64,000 nt of DNA from Desemzia sp. RIT 804. GTDB lineage: Bacteria; Bacillota; Bacilli; Lactobacillales; Carnobacteriaceae. Shown here piece by piece: positions 34,741-43,611 of this stretch. The notes under the pieces were generated by a model, which had not been told where the DNA came from, ran no database searches, and saw only the letters and a program-made list of their open reading frames with translations. The translations under genes were made by a program, and so were the position numbers. The DNA is taken from positions 744,001 to 808,000 of the forward strand of contig NZ_JAFEMV010000001.1 of assembly GCF_016892605.1 (NCBI RefSeq). The letters are read 5' to 3'. Positions within the stretch are counted from its first letter, which is position 1. The number at the start of each line of letters is the position of its first letter.

Positions 34741-34793
34741 AAGGGCATACCTGTGGGACAGTTAATTCTGTTCTATAGGTGTGCCCTTTTTTA
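34741..34793 (+). terminator. Riboswitch-controlled terminator
   Basis: AAGGGCATACCT pairs with AGGTGTGCCCTT and is followed by T6; expression platform of the NiCo riboswitch. Confidence 0.8.
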
Positions 34794-34894
34794 TGTTTAT
34801 TTGTGAAAAAAGGAGAGTGAGAGTATTAGACGTGCTGTTTTATTGAAAACATGCTAGTAAGTAAAAATTATAAAATAGGAAGAGGGTTTTAGAA

Positions 34895-36733
34895 ATGGTT
34901 CATTATCTAACAAAAAGTAGGCAAGGTCAGTTTTTAGTTATCGGTGTTCTGTTTACGATTTTAGGGTTTGTATTTATCCGACTAAATGGTGCGTACAGTT
35001 CCACATCCTTTTATATTGCGATTTTCTTTTTAGGCTTCTACGCGGCAAAGGACGCTGTTGTTAATACTGTCAGAGATCGCTCACCAAACGTGGATTTACT
35101 CATGGTACTGGCTGCTGTTGGTGCAGTAATCATTAATTTTGAGTCAGAAGGAGCGGCCCTACTACTGATATTTGCTGCAGCGGAAGCGTTGGAGGACTAT
35201 TCAACGGATAAATCTACCAGCGCCATTTCAGAGTTAATGGCGCAAGTACCGGATACCGCTCAGGTTCTAAAAGAAAACGGGGATGTAGTGGTTACCCCTA
35301 CGGAGGAGTTAGCAATTGGAGACATTGTCGTGGTATCAAAGGGTGCGCAAATTCCCATTGATGGTTTCATCGACCGAAAAGCAATCGTGAATGAAGCAGC
35401 TTTAACAGGCGAATCGATTCCTGTAGAAAAAGAGTTAAAGGATGAAGTTTTTGCCGGAACAATTAACGAAGGAAATGTTTTTCATGTAGAAGTAAACAAA
35501 AAAATGGATGAAACCATGTTTTCAAATATCATCCGGATGGTTGAAGAAGCGCAAAACAGACCTTCTCGAATCGCCAAGTTTATTGATCGTATCGAAAGCA
35601 AATATGTGATCGGTGTTCTCATCATCGTACCCATTTTCATCTTTGTTCTCTATCAGTTCTTGGGACTGTCATTGGAAGAGGCCTTTTATCGAGGAATGGT
35701 GCTTTTAACAGTGGCCAGCCCATGTGCATTATGTGCCTCCGTTACACCAGCTACGTTAAGTGCGATTAGTAATGGAGCCAAAAATGGTGTGCTTTTTAAA
35801 GGTGGAGCTGCCATGGAAGCGTTGAGTACGATGGATATTTTATATACAGATAAGACTGGAACATTGACTTACGGTGACTTCCAAGTAGTAGATTATGCTG
35901 TGGATGAAGATGTTTTAAAAGAAGTCATTTATATGGAGCAGCAATCCAGTCATCCGATCGGAAGAGCAATCGTTTCTGCCTTTAAGGATATCGACCTAAC
36001 AGAAGTTGAGCAATCGGAATCGATTGAAGAAATTGCTGGATCAGGGATTAAAAAAGGGGATATCTTAGTAGGGAAACCGGGTGCTTTTAAGCACTATGAT
36101 AAATTTAACCAGTTCCAAAAAGTATTGGAAAAAGGGGATACGAGCATATTGGTAGCAGATGGCAATGAAGTGGTAGGTTACTTCTCATTCCGGGATCAAA
36201 TTCGCCCGCAATCAGCGAGTACGGTTGCAGATTTCCAAAAAGAGGGGATTAAAGTTTGTCTTTTAACGGGAGATAACGAGAAGGTGGCTGCCCAAGTTGC
36301 CAAGCTTGTAAAAGTAGATGACTATATTGCTTCGATGTTACCGGAAGATAAAATAGAATTTGTAATGAATAGCCAAGGAAAAGAAGAAGTCGTTGGGATG
36401 ATTGGTGATGGGATTAACGATGCGCCCGCTCTAGCAAATGCAGACATCGGGATTGCGATGGGGAGTGGCTCCTCAGTAGCGATGGAATCTTCTGATGTCG
36501 TTATAGTGAAGAATGATTTATCTAAATTGTTTTATAGCTATAAGCTAAGTAAAAAGTTAAATGGTATTATTATTCAAAATGTCATTTTCTCTCTCGTTGT
36601 CATTGTCACATTGACCACTTTAAATATGTTCGGCGTTCTTGGGCTCCCATTGGCGGTCCTTTTCCATGAGGGTTCAACAATTTTGGTTATCTTGAACGGG
36701 CTACGTTTATTGCAAAAGGAGAAAAAAGTGTAG
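34895..36733 (+). CDS. P1B-4-type metal-exporting ATPase (Fe/Co; PfeT/CtpD-like)
   Basis: 612 aa. No N-terminal metal-binding domain. Membrane motif SPCALCAS (about 275), phosphorylation motif DKTGTLTYG (about 318), TGES loop, HP motif SSHPIG, hinge GDGINDAP, and HEGST in the last helices. SPC plus HEGxT is the P1B-4 signature of Co/Fe(II) exporters. With a NiCo/Fe riboswitch upstream and FetAB downstream, Fe(II) or Co(II) efflux is the best assignment. GGAAGAGGG before the ATG. Confidence 0.9.
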   Translation: MVHYLTKSRQGQFLVIGVLFTILGFVFIRLNGAYSSTSFYIAIFFLGFYAAKDAVVNTVRDRSPNVDLLMVLAAVGAVIINFESEGAALLLIFAAAEALEDYSTDKSTSAISELMAQVPDTAQVLKENGDVVVTPTEELAIGDIVVVSKGAQIPIDGFIDRKAIVNEAALTGESIPVEKELKDEVFAGTINEGNVFHVEVNKKMDETMFSNIIRMVEEAQNRPSRIAKFIDRIESKYVIGVLIIVPIFIFVLYQFLGLSLEEAFYRGMVLLTVASPCALCASVTPATLSAISNGAKNGVLFKGGAAMEALSTMDILYTDKTGTLTYGDFQVVDYAVDEDVLKEVIYMEQQSSHPIGRAIVSAFKDIDLTEVEQSESIEEIAGSGIKKGDILVGKPGAFKHYDKFNQFQKVLEKGDTSILVADGNEVVGYFSFRDQIRPQSASTVADFQKEGIKVCLLTGDNEKVAAQVAKLVKVDDYIASMLPEDKIEFVMNSQGKEEVVGMIGDGINDAPALANADIGIAMGSGSSVAMESSDVVIVKNDLSKLFYSYKLSKKLNGIIIQNVIFSLVVIVTLTTLNMFGVLGLPLAVLFHEGSTILVILNGLRLLQKEKKV

Positions 36734-36773
36734 CCTCAATGTAATTAAATAAAAGACAAGTTGATACTAAAAC

Positions 36774-36838
36774 AGAGTGAGAAAACGGGGATCTAGGAAT
36801 CAATCTTAATTTCCTCCTTTTCTTACTCTATTTTTTAT
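36774..36838. terminator. Terminator after the P-type ATPase gene
   Basis: AGAGTGAGAAAA pairs with TTTTCTTACTCT (bulged), then a T-rich tail. Confidence 0.6.
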
Positions 36839-36886
36839 AAAAAAATAAACTTCTCAATAACAAACTTCTCTAGAAAAAAGGAGCTT

Positions 36887-37645
36887 TTAATTCTTTAATT
36901 GTTTGCTTTCGGTATAAAATTCTTTGTATGCCATGTAACTAGCCATAACAGATGCAATACTTGTTGTAGAAAGCAACATAAAGGTAACCATAATCTGGTA
37001 CTTTATTGCATATGTTGGATCTACACCAGCAAACATTAATCCTGACATCATTCCGGGTAAACTAACGATTCCTATTGTTTTTGCAGACTCTATGGTAGGC
37101 AACATACCTGAGCGAATACTGTCACGTACGATTGTAATAGAGGCTTGTTTTAAATTTGCTCCTAGAGCTAACTTTTCTAATACTTGTTGACGTTGGTCTT
37201 TAAATTTTGCATTTAAGTTTCGATAACAAATTCCAATCGCAATCATTGAATTACTAGCAATCATTCCTGATATTGGAATCACCTGCGAAGGAATGAATAA
37301 AACAGCTCCCGATAGAAGGAGCACTACTAAAGTCAAACTAGTTGCTGTTAATATAGCAATAAACGATATTTTAAATGCATTTGATATGCCATTGCTTTTC
37401 TTACCAGCATTAAAAGAGGCGTTAAAAATAATGACTAAAACAAGTGCTAATGTCACAATAATATTATTTAAATTAAAAACGTAGCCCAACAAAAAACCAA
37501 CTGCAACTAATTGAATAACTGCTCGAACCACACCGATTAAAATATCTTTACCTAATCCTAATTTTTCTTTATAAACAACAATAAGTGCTATTCCAACCAA
37601 AGCTGTTGCAAATAATAAAGATGCATTATTAATAGCTAAGTTCAT
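36887..37645 (-). CDS. fetB: FetB-type iron-export ABC transporter permease
   Basis: 252 aa, UPF0014/FetB family, about seven membrane helices. Signature segments: VRAVIQLVAVGFLLGYVF, MIASNSMIAIGICYRNLN, and SIRSGMLPTIESAKTIGIVSLPGMMSG. FetAB exports iron and protects against peroxide stress in E. coli. Start overlaps the fetA stop in ATGA. Converges on the P-type ATPase gene, so the two iron exporters form one locus. Confidence 0.92.
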   Translation of the reverse strand: MNLAINNASLLFATALVGIALIVVYKEKLGLGKDILIGVVRAVIQLVAVGFLLGYVFNLNNIIVTLALVLVIIFNASFNAGKKSNGISNAFKISFIAILTATSLTLVVLLLSGAVLFIPSQVIPISGMIASNSMIAIGICYRNLNAKFKDQRQQVLEKLALGANLKQASITIVRDSIRSGMLPTIESAKTIGIVSLPGMMSGLMFAGVDPTYAIKYQIMVTFMLLSTTSIASVMASYMAYKEFYTESKQLKN

Positions 37646-38295
37646 TTAGGTTCCTCCATTTCTCCATTAACTAAGTGGACAATACGATTTGAAGATTGAA
37701 TCTCTACTGTATTATGTGTGACCCATACTATCGTAATGCCTTGCTCTTGATTTAGATTACGGATCAAGGAACGAATAATAGTCTGATTTTCTTCATCCAA
37801 TGCGCTTGTCACTTCATCTAGCAATAGAACCTTAGGCATAAACAATATATTACGAATTAACGCTACTCTTTGCTTTTCACCGCCAGATAATGCATGGACT
37901 GATTTAGTTAGGTACTCTTTTCCTAAACCAACGCTTTTTAAAGCAGATAAGGCCTTTTTTTCATTAAAAGGCTGATTTCTAATATCATAAGGAAACGTTA
38001 AATTATCTTTTACTGTTTCTCCAAAAAGAGTCGCCGTTTGAAAACAGTAGGATACTTCTTTTCGGTAATCAGTCGGTTCATATTCTTCAACTGGTTTATT
38101 TTGATAACATAATTTGCCTTCGGTGGGCGATAACATTGAGGCAATAATTTTTAATAATGTACTTTTACCACTACCAGATGGACCTGTAATCGTTAAAAAA
38201 TCTCCTTTTTCAATAGTTAGAGTGATACCTTTTAAAATAGTTTTACCATCTACCTCGAATTCTAAATTTGTTGTTTTTAATAATGGTGCCTCCAT
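37642..38295 (-). CDS. fetA: FetA-type iron-export ABC transporter ATPase
   Basis: 217 aa. Walker A GPSGSGKST (about 39-47), signature LSGGEKQRV (about 137), Walker B VLLLDEVTSALD and H-loop VTHN. Energises FetB. GGAGGTAAATAT precedes the ATG. First gene of the fetAB operon. Confidence 0.92.
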   Translation of the reverse strand: MEAPLLKTTNLEFEVDGKTILKGITLTIEKGDFLTITGPSGSGKSTLLKIIASMLSPTEGKLCYQNKPVEEYEPTDYRKEVSYCFQTATLFGETVKDNLTFPYDIRNQPFNEKKALSALKSVGLGKEYLTKSVHALSGGEKQRVALIRNILFMPKVLLLDEVTSALDEENQTIIRSLIRNLNQEQGITIVWVTHNTVEIQSSNRIVHLVNGEMEEPK

Positions 38296-38350
38296 ATATT
38301 TACCTCCTCAAATCGTTCATATGTAGGTTTATTTCAAAAAAATAAAAAAG

Positions 38351-38390
38351 AACCCAAAAATAAAAGTAGAACTCAAATTTTTGGGCTTAA
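38351..38390 (-). terminator. Terminator after the cupin gene
   Basis: CCCAAAAAT and ATTTTTGGG arms; leftward transcript then reads a T-rich tail. Confidence 0.7.
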
Positions 38391-38415
38391 ATCATTATTA
38401 TTTCAGTAATTTTTT

Positions 38416-38838
38416 TTAATGTTCGTTTGGATCATTTTTTGCATCTTCATGGGTTGGATGAACGGTTCCTTCAATATGATCAGGTCCAGCATAAATGGTA
38501 TATAACTTTAAGGGAGTATCTCCAGTGTTTTTGATATTATGCCACATATCTGCTGGAACAAAAACTGCCTCATCTTCAGAAACGGATTGTTCAAAATTCA
38601 AGTTGTCTTCGGACGGTCCCATAAGGCATAATCCTTGTCCTTCTTCGATACGAATAAATTGATCGATTCCTTTATGCACTTCTAAACCAATATCATCGTT
38701 CGGTTGAATAGTCATTACCGTTACTTGTAATTTTTCTCCTGTCCATATTGTTGTCCGATAATTATCGTTTTGCACAGTAGCCTCTTCAATATTGACTACA
38801 TAAGGTTTTTTGCCATGATCTTTAAAATCAATACTCAT
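38416..38838 (-). CDS. Cupin-domain protein
   Basis: 140 aa single-domain cupin. Motif 1: GLEVHKGIDQFIRIEEGQG (metal-ligand His and Glu); motif 2: EDEAVFVPADMWHNIKNTG. The C-terminus is His/Asp/Glu-rich (HPTHEDAKNDPNEH). Probably a metal-dependent small enzyme or binding protein; substrate unknown. Upstream of fetAB on the same strand but with its own terminator. Confidence 0.88.
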   Translation of the reverse strand: MSIDFKDHGKKPYVVNIEEATVQNDNYRTTIWTGEKLQVTVMTIQPNDDIGLEVHKGIDQFIRIEEGQGLCLMGPSEDNLNFEQSVSEDEAVFVPADMWHNIKNTGDTPLKLYTIYAGPDHIEGTVHPTHEDAKNDPNEH

Positions 38839-38946
38839 TATCCTAATCCCTCCGTTTTTATACTAATTATTTAATAATATTTATTACAAACTAATTTTAT
38901 CTTATCATTATCTAAAAAGCAAGTATTTTAAATCCTATTTTAACAT

Positions 38947-39213
38947 TTACTTAACATAATCACCCATTAAGCCAAGTAATCCGGTATCCTTATAGTGGAG
39001 GGGTTTTCGATTGCTCATTTGTGAAAAATATAATGTTTTTTTGAAATTTAACTGAATATACTTTTTTTCTATTAGGGTTTGTTCTAGTTCTAATATTTTT
39101 TTGTCATGATTTTCTAGTCTCTCAATGGCCACTTCTAAATTTTCTGATAATTTCAAGTTACTTTCAAAGATATCCTCTACTGTTTCAAGTTGACAATGAT
39201 TAGTGTGGTAATG
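38947..39213 (-). pseudogene. Coiled-coil protein remnant
   Basis: Open frame with no good ATG; a TTG at 39156 gives 69 aa (MKLSENLEVAIERLENHDKK), and similarity to coding sequence continues upstream to 39213 (HYHTNHCQLETVEDIFESN) until a stop. Helical, charged. Looks like the C-terminal end of a truncated regulator or unknown protein. Confidence 0.35.
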
Positions 39214-39303
39214 TCATAATGTCAGTTTCATGTGACTATCAGAATCAGGTTTCAACAAATAATACTCGTTCAAATCCCTGTATTCGTTGTGTCTAATCAC
39301 GTC

Positions 39304-39666
39304 TTATAACTTAATTCCCACTAATTTGAACCCTATTTTTATAGCTACTTTGTTACTGCCTATATTCTCAACATCAGCAAAAATACTTAATTTATTTAAT
39401 TCAAGCACTTCAAAAGAATACGTACATAACCTTTTGACTGCTTTAGAAACTATATTTTGACCAGAATAACTTGAATGAATCCAGTATCCAATTTCAGCCT
39501 TTCCAGTGGTGGAATCTATGTTATGTAAGTCGATACACCCAATTATTTTATTATCTGCATCTATGAAAGATAATTTATACGTTCCATTTGCTGCACCAGT
39601 GATTTTCATTTTGAAATAATTAATTTGACTTCTCAAATCAACAGAACTGTCTACAAAACTTAACAT
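39304..39666 (-). CDS. GNAT acetyltransferase, probably truncated
   Basis: 120 aa. It retains the RimJ/RimL-type core: IGCIDLHNID, AEIGYWIHSSYSGQNIVSKAVKRL (acetyl-CoA loop, with Gly-Gln-Asn in place of GxG) and VENIGSNKVAIKIGFKLVG. The N-terminal strand region is short and it stops about 20 residues earlier than typical members. No strong ribosome site. Likely a decaying gene. Confidence 0.55.
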   Translation of the reverse strand: MLSFVDSSVDLRSQINYFKMKITGAANGTYKLSFIDADNKIIGCIDLHNIDSTTGKAEIGYWIHSSYSGQNIVSKAVKRLCTYSFEVLELNKLSIFADVENIGSNKVAIKIGFKLVGIKL

Positions 39667-39789
39667 ACAATGCTTTTAAAAAATATGTGGTAAGAAAACG
39701 AGAGACTAACTGGAATATTATGTGTATACTACTAATTCCATTTCTTCTCATGAAGTATCCATTTTCCTCCCTTAGAGCTTCTTATCAAA

Positions 39790-40060
39790 TTTCTATTTCT
39801 TTATCAAGAATATTAATTTGATTATTTATATTATCAAGCTGATTATTAATATCATTAAAATTTCGTTCAGTTTTGTTCTCTTCAAAATTACTATAAATAC
39901 TTTAATTTAATTCATCAACATCTTTCTTAATACTGGATCGATACTAGTCTAAATCTTACTTTCGCCTAATTATCTCCAACATGTTGTTTTCAAGATTCTG
40001 TATATTAGTACTAAAGTGTTTTGAATCGTGAATTACTTGAATTACTTTCTCGTATTTAAA
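39790..40060 (-). pseudogene. Degraded coiled-coil gene fragment
   Basis: Reading leftward gives FKYEKVIQVIHDSKHF, NIQNLENNMLEIIRR, then in another frame SSIKKDVDELN-stop-SIYSNFEENKT and NNQLDNINNQINILDKEIEI. Stops and frame changes interrupt a clearly protein-like, helical sequence. Source gene unknown (mobilization-type or surface coiled-coil protein). Confidence 0.4.
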
Positions 40061-40129
40061 AACTAACGTAATTTTAAATAAACACTTGCTTTCTATTAGT
40101 CACTTTGCTAACAGAGGTGTTGATGTTTT

Positions 40130-40533
40130 GGTGTTGAGCATAGTTGTACCCTAGACTGCCATATAAAAATAAAATATATGACTAGCTAGAGTACAACATG
40201 CGTTTTAAATATTTATGTGTTTTACATTCTAACGTCGGCGAGACGATTGGAGCCACTATCACATCTGTATGCGTTGGTGTTATTGAAACACACCTAAAAC
40301 CCTCTTAAAACCCTCCCAAAGAGCATTGTTTTAGGCTACCAGGCTTTTGGCCTAGGATTACCACCCCCGCCGTTAAATCGGTCGCGGACACCATTCAGGG
40401 AAAGAGTGCATACAGTAATCTCTTTTGATCCCCTATCGCTAGTTATTGAAGTGGCTAGCGCCTAACCTGTCCCCTTAGTCCCAGTTTTTCATGGCTGCAG
40501 CTTGTCCCCTACAGTTTTAAAAAAGACCTATTA
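40130..40533. other. GC-richer noncoding block upstream of the partition locus
   Basis: No gene found. Compared with neighbours it is GC-rich with hairpins (GCTAG...CTAGC at 40438-40461; CCAGGCTTTTGGCCTAGG) and repeated short words such as TGTCCCCT (two copies) and TGATCCCCT. Placement before the sRNA and parS array suggests a plasmid replication or maintenance region whose rep gene is lost; inference. Confidence 0.35.
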
Positions 40534-40625
40534 TTGCCAACTCAAAAAGAGGCTGGTATAATAGACACATATAACCGGATAAGTTTTGTGTGTCTCGTAG
40601 ATTGGCGTCTACGGGGCTTTTTTTA
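40534..40625 (+). ncRNA. Candidate short regulatory RNA
   Basis: Strong extended promoter TTGCCA (40534-40539), 17 bp, TGGTATAAT with -10 TATAAT at 40557-40562. About 55 nt later a terminator hairpin CGTAGA-TTGGCG-TCTACG is followed by GGGGC and a T7 tract. No ORF. Likely a plasmid copy-number or type I-system RNA. Confidence 0.55.
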
Positions 40626-40716
40626 TATTCAGTTTTAGTCTTGCTATGAATTGAGTTAAATGTACTACACTATTTTTTTTTTGTAAAACCCAATTTTGTA
40701 GGCGAAAAATCGTTTT

Positions 40717-41010
40717 CTTGTCTACACGTCTACTTGTAGATTTGTAAATATGTAGATACGTCTACTTGTAGATTTGTAGATATGTAGATATGTCTACGTG
40801 ATCTCCAGTATCCTTTTATTATCAGCATTTTTTTCATACTACATGTCTACCTGTAGATTCGTAGATATGTAGATACGTCTACTTGTAGATTTGTAGATAT
40901 GTAGATACGTCTACTTGTAGATTTGTAGACAGCTTTTCTTGATAACGTTTGACATATTGATTTAGCATGGTATATTTACGTTATAACATCAAATGTAGAT
41001 TTGTAGACAA
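40717..41010. repeat. Iteron array (centromere/parS) upstream of parA
   Basis: Unit of about 32 bp built of GTCTACTTGTAGATTTGTAG followed by ATATGTAGATAC. Two units lie at 40717-40802 and three at 40846-40932, with a further TGTAGATTTGTAGACAAAT at 40993-41011 next to the parA ribosome site. The basic word TGTAGAT/GTCTAC recurs every 8-9 bp. Likely binding sites of the downstream RHH-type ParB. Confidence 0.8.
40949..40976 (+). promoter_or_regulatory. parA promoter
   Basis: TTGACA (40949-40954), 16 bp, TATATT (40971-40976), embedded between iterons, so partition proteins probably repress it. Confidence 0.7.
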
Positions 41011-41029
41011 ATAAGAAAAGAGGGTTACA

Positions 41030-41866
41030 ATGGCTAAAGTTATAACATTTGGAAATTTCAAGGGTGGAACAGGTAAGACAACTAATAGTGCAATGATGGC
41101 GTACACATTATCTAAATTAGGCTATAAGACATTATTAGCAGATTTAGATCCTCAAGCGAATGCAACATCTTTGTATTTACATACGAAACAACGCATTACG
41201 AATAATATTGTTACGTTTGACAAGACGTTAATGTCTGCCATAGCAGATGAAGATTTATCGGACATTATTATTGAAATCAAAGAAAATCTTTTTTTACTGC
41301 CCAGCTTTGCAGACTTTACCTCTTATCCTTTATTTTTAGAAAAGAAATTTCCAAACAGTCAATTTAATAGGGTGACTTTTTTAAATGAATTAATGATTAA
41401 TATTAAGGATGACTACGACTTTATTTTGGTCGATGTTCCACCTACTTTAAGTACTTATACGGACTCAGCTTTGTTAGCTTCCGACTACACCATTATTGTC
41501 CTGCAGACACAAGAGCGTTCTTTAGTAGGAGCTGAAGCGTATGTAGGATACTTGCAAGAACTTATTGATAATTACAATGCAGATTTTGATATTTTAGGTG
41601 TACTACCCGTATTACTAAAAAACAATTCAAAGGTTGACGAAGCTACGCTCAATACAGCAAAAGATAAATTTGGTGAAGAAAACCTCTTCAAAAATGTAGT
41701 CAAAAATATGGAGCGATTAAAGCGGTATGACATCATTGGGATAGTTGATCCTGACTTGGATACTAAATATGATATTCACGATAAGAGAGTCATGGGGCTT
41801 TATAAGCGAGTGACGCAAGAAATGTTGAAGCGATTAGAAGAGATAGAATCTCGAAACGAGCAGTAG
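41030..41866 (+). CDS. parA: ParA-family partition ATPase
   Basis: 278 aa. Deviant Walker A KGGTGKTT (residues 11-18), Walker A' LLADLDPQANAT, Walker B FILVDVPPTLST. Type Ia/Ib-like ParA without a long N-terminal DNA-binding domain. It drives plasmid segregation on the nucleoid. Followed after 41 bp by the small ParB gene. AAAGAGGG ribosome site. Confidence 0.93.
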   Translation: MAKVITFGNFKGGTGKTTNSAMMAYTLSKLGYKTLLADLDPQANATSLYLHTKQRITNNIVTFDKTLMSAIADEDLSDIIIEIKENLFLLPSFADFTSYPLFLEKKFPNSQFNRVTFLNELMINIKDDYDFILVDVPPTLSTYTDSALLASDYTIIVLQTQERSLVGAEAYVGYLQELIDNYNADFDILGVLPVLLKNNSKVDEATLNTAKDKFGEENLFKNVVKNMERLKRYDIIGIVDPDLDTKYDIHDKRVMGLYKRVTQEMLKRLEEIESRNEQ

Positions 41867-41907
41867 ATATTATTTATACTATATATAAGAAAGAAGAAGG
41901 TGAGAGT

Positions 41908-42270
41908 ATGGCAGACAATCTATTAAATAAAAATAAAGAGAAACGGAATCTTCTGGAGAGAAAAGAAGAAGTGAAACCCCAACAATCTTTTAATCGTTCC
42001 AGTTTATTTACAGTAAACGAATCTGAGCACACTAATGAAGACCAAAAAAAAGACACTTCTCGAAAAAAAGCAAAGAGTAAAACCACTACTATTCGATGTG
42101 CAGCTGATACATCACATCGTTTAAATGCAATTGTTACTTCTTTTAATTTAGACAGTGTTAATGAACTGATAGAGATCTTGCTAGACAATTATGAGGCTTC
42201 TTTGACGACAGATGAACGAAGAGAAATTAAAACTTTACTAGAGGTTTATCAACGTAAGTCTAAAAAATAG
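41908..42270 (+). CDS. Small RHH-type ParB (centromere-binding) protein
   Basis: 120 aa. Basic, disordered N-terminus (1-65), then TTTIRCAADTSHRLNAIVTSFNLDSVNELIEILLDNYEA, a ribbon-helix-helix pattern. Position after parA and flanking iterons support a ParB role. GAAGGTGAG precedes the ATG. A shorter near-duplicate lies at 43211. Confidence 0.8.
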   Translation: MADNLLNKNKEKRNLLERKEEVKPQQSFNRSSLFTVNESEHTNEDQKKDTSRKKAKSKTTTIRCAADTSHRLNAIVTSFNLDSVNELIEILLDNYEASLTTDERREIKTLLEVYQRKSKK

Positions 42271-42304
42271 ATTTGTAGACAAATCTACATGTAGACGCGT
42301 CTAC
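42269..42304. promoter_or_regulatory. Second partition-protein binding cluster
   Basis: AGATTTGTAGACAAATCT followed by perfect palindrome GTAGACGCGTCTAC (42291-42304), using the same GTAGAC/GTCTAC words as the upstream array. It may also act as a weak terminator. Confidence 0.55.
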
Positions 42305-42362
42305 AAGATACCTAATAACGTTACTTTACTGAGTTAAGTATAGAAGTAGGAGGTATATCAGA

Positions 42363-42830
42363 ATGAGTAACTCTCTTAAAAAAATTACCAGTGAGTATTT
42401 TGAAGATATTTTGGTTCGATTAGCTCATCACTCAGCAGGAATAGAAGGAAATACGATTTCTTTACCAGCTACCGTTTCTATTATTGTCAATGGAACTTTA
42501 CCGACCAGTTTGGGGGCAACAGTTAGAGAATTTTATGAAATTGAGAACCACAAACAAGCTTTTGAGAGAATGCCCAGTCATTTAATCAATGAAGATCCAC
42601 TCTCTGTAACAATCATTAAAGAGATTCATGCTGATTTAACGGATCGCTTGCAGTACGATAAAGGACAGTTTAAAAAGAACGAAAATATGATTCTGGGTGC
42701 GGAATTTCAAACAGATTCTCCAACAGAAACGCCTATGCTAGTCTCACAACTGATAGATAATCTTCAGTATTGATTAGAAATGAATAGAACAAACGATGAT
42801 AAGTTTTTAAAAGCCTCTTAGACTAAGAAT
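42363..42830 (+). pseudogene. Fic-domain protein, truncated before the catalytic motif
   Basis: Starts at ATG 42363 (GTAGGAGG upstream). The first 137 residues are the N-terminal part of a Fic protein with the inhibitory-helix motif SAGIEGN and the segment LPTSLGATVREFYEIENHKQAFE. In-frame TGA at 42774 replaces what is probably a Trp codon (QY-stop-LE), and another stop follows; the HPFxDGNGR active-site loop is missing. AMPylation activity is therefore lost. The kept regulatory helix without catalytic half is notable. Confidence 0.7.
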
Positions 42831-43032
42831 TATGTATCTTTTTACATATTCCTACAAAAACGATGTGATATATCTACATCTGTTTAGTTCTTGTAGGAGC
42901 ATAGTCCTTACTTCTTTCAACTAATTTATTTAGTAGTTAAAAATTTAATCTATTTATAGAGTTATTCTTATTCGTATGTGACATCTTTGTTTATTATTCG
43001 TTATTGCATGTAACGAATAGAAGGTGGAAATC

Positions 43033-43179
43033 ATGTCATCAGCAAACGTCTACGTGTCAATTAATAGCTTTATTTTAGTTGTGGTTGAAGAAATAAAAGA
43101 CTATTTAGAAACGTAATTGCTTATTCAGGTAACACAGCAAGAAATCATTGAAAATGCCATTGTTGCACTAAAAACTTAA
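43033..43179 (+). pseudogene. RHH-like small protein, copy 2, stop at codon 28
   Basis: ATG 43033 after AGAAGGTGGAAA. MSSANVYVSINSFILVVVEEIKDYLET, then TAA (43114-43116), then in the same frame LLIQVTQQEIIENAIVALKT and TAA. Clearly homologous to the intact 61-aa protein at 8832. Preceded by dyad ATTCGTTA/TAACGAAT (43000-43019). See finding on the shared stop. Confidence 0.7.
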
Positions 43180-43210
43180 CTAAATTAACTATATATAAAG
43201 AAAAGAGGAA

Positions 43211-43510
43211 ATGAAACCTCTACAATCTTTTAATCGATCTAGTTTATTTACAGTAAACGAACCTCAGCAAACAAACGAAAACAAAAAAAGAGAAACAACT
43301 CGAAAAAAAGAAAAAAGTAAAACAACTACCATTCGTTGTGCAGCGGATACCTCACATCGTTTAAACGAAATCGTTACATCTTTTAATTTAGATAGTGTTA
43401 ATGAGTTGATAGAAATCTTACTAGATAATTATGAAGCTTCTTTAACCACTGATGAGCGAAGAGAAATTAAGACATTGCTTGAAATTTACCGACGTAAGTC
43501 TAAAAGGTAA
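43211..43510 (+). CDS. ParB-like RHH protein, duplicated short copy
   Basis: 99 aa, about 85% identical by eye to the C-terminal part of the ParB at 41908 (RSSLFTVNEPQQTNENK ... TTTIRCAADTSHRLNEIVTSFNLDSVNELIEILLDNYEASLTTDERREIK). It lacks the first 20 residues and has no parA partner. AAGAGGAA precedes ATG 43211. It could compete at parS or be a duplication relic. Confidence 0.7.
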   Translation: MKPLQSFNRSSLFTVNEPQQTNENKKRETTRKKEKSKTTTIRCAADTSHRLNEIVTSFNLDSVNELIEILLDNYEASLTTDERREIKTLLEIYRRKSKR

Positions 43511-43611
43511 TTTTGTAAACTTTCTCATTAATCGTAGATATTTACTTATATACAGCTAGAAAAATAATAATTACTACTAACCCAAGTCAGTAATAAAACA
43601 GGAGGAAAATC

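Noticed and set aside
39190-39250. Possible further dif-like site around TTTCATGTGAC
   Set aside because: Only the right-arm core is present; no left arm at the required 17-bp distance.
40717-41010. CRISPR-like array of 32-bp repeats
   Set aside because: Repeats are contiguous without unique spacers and made of smaller GTAGAT/GTCTAC words; no cas genes. It is an iteron or centromere array next to parA.
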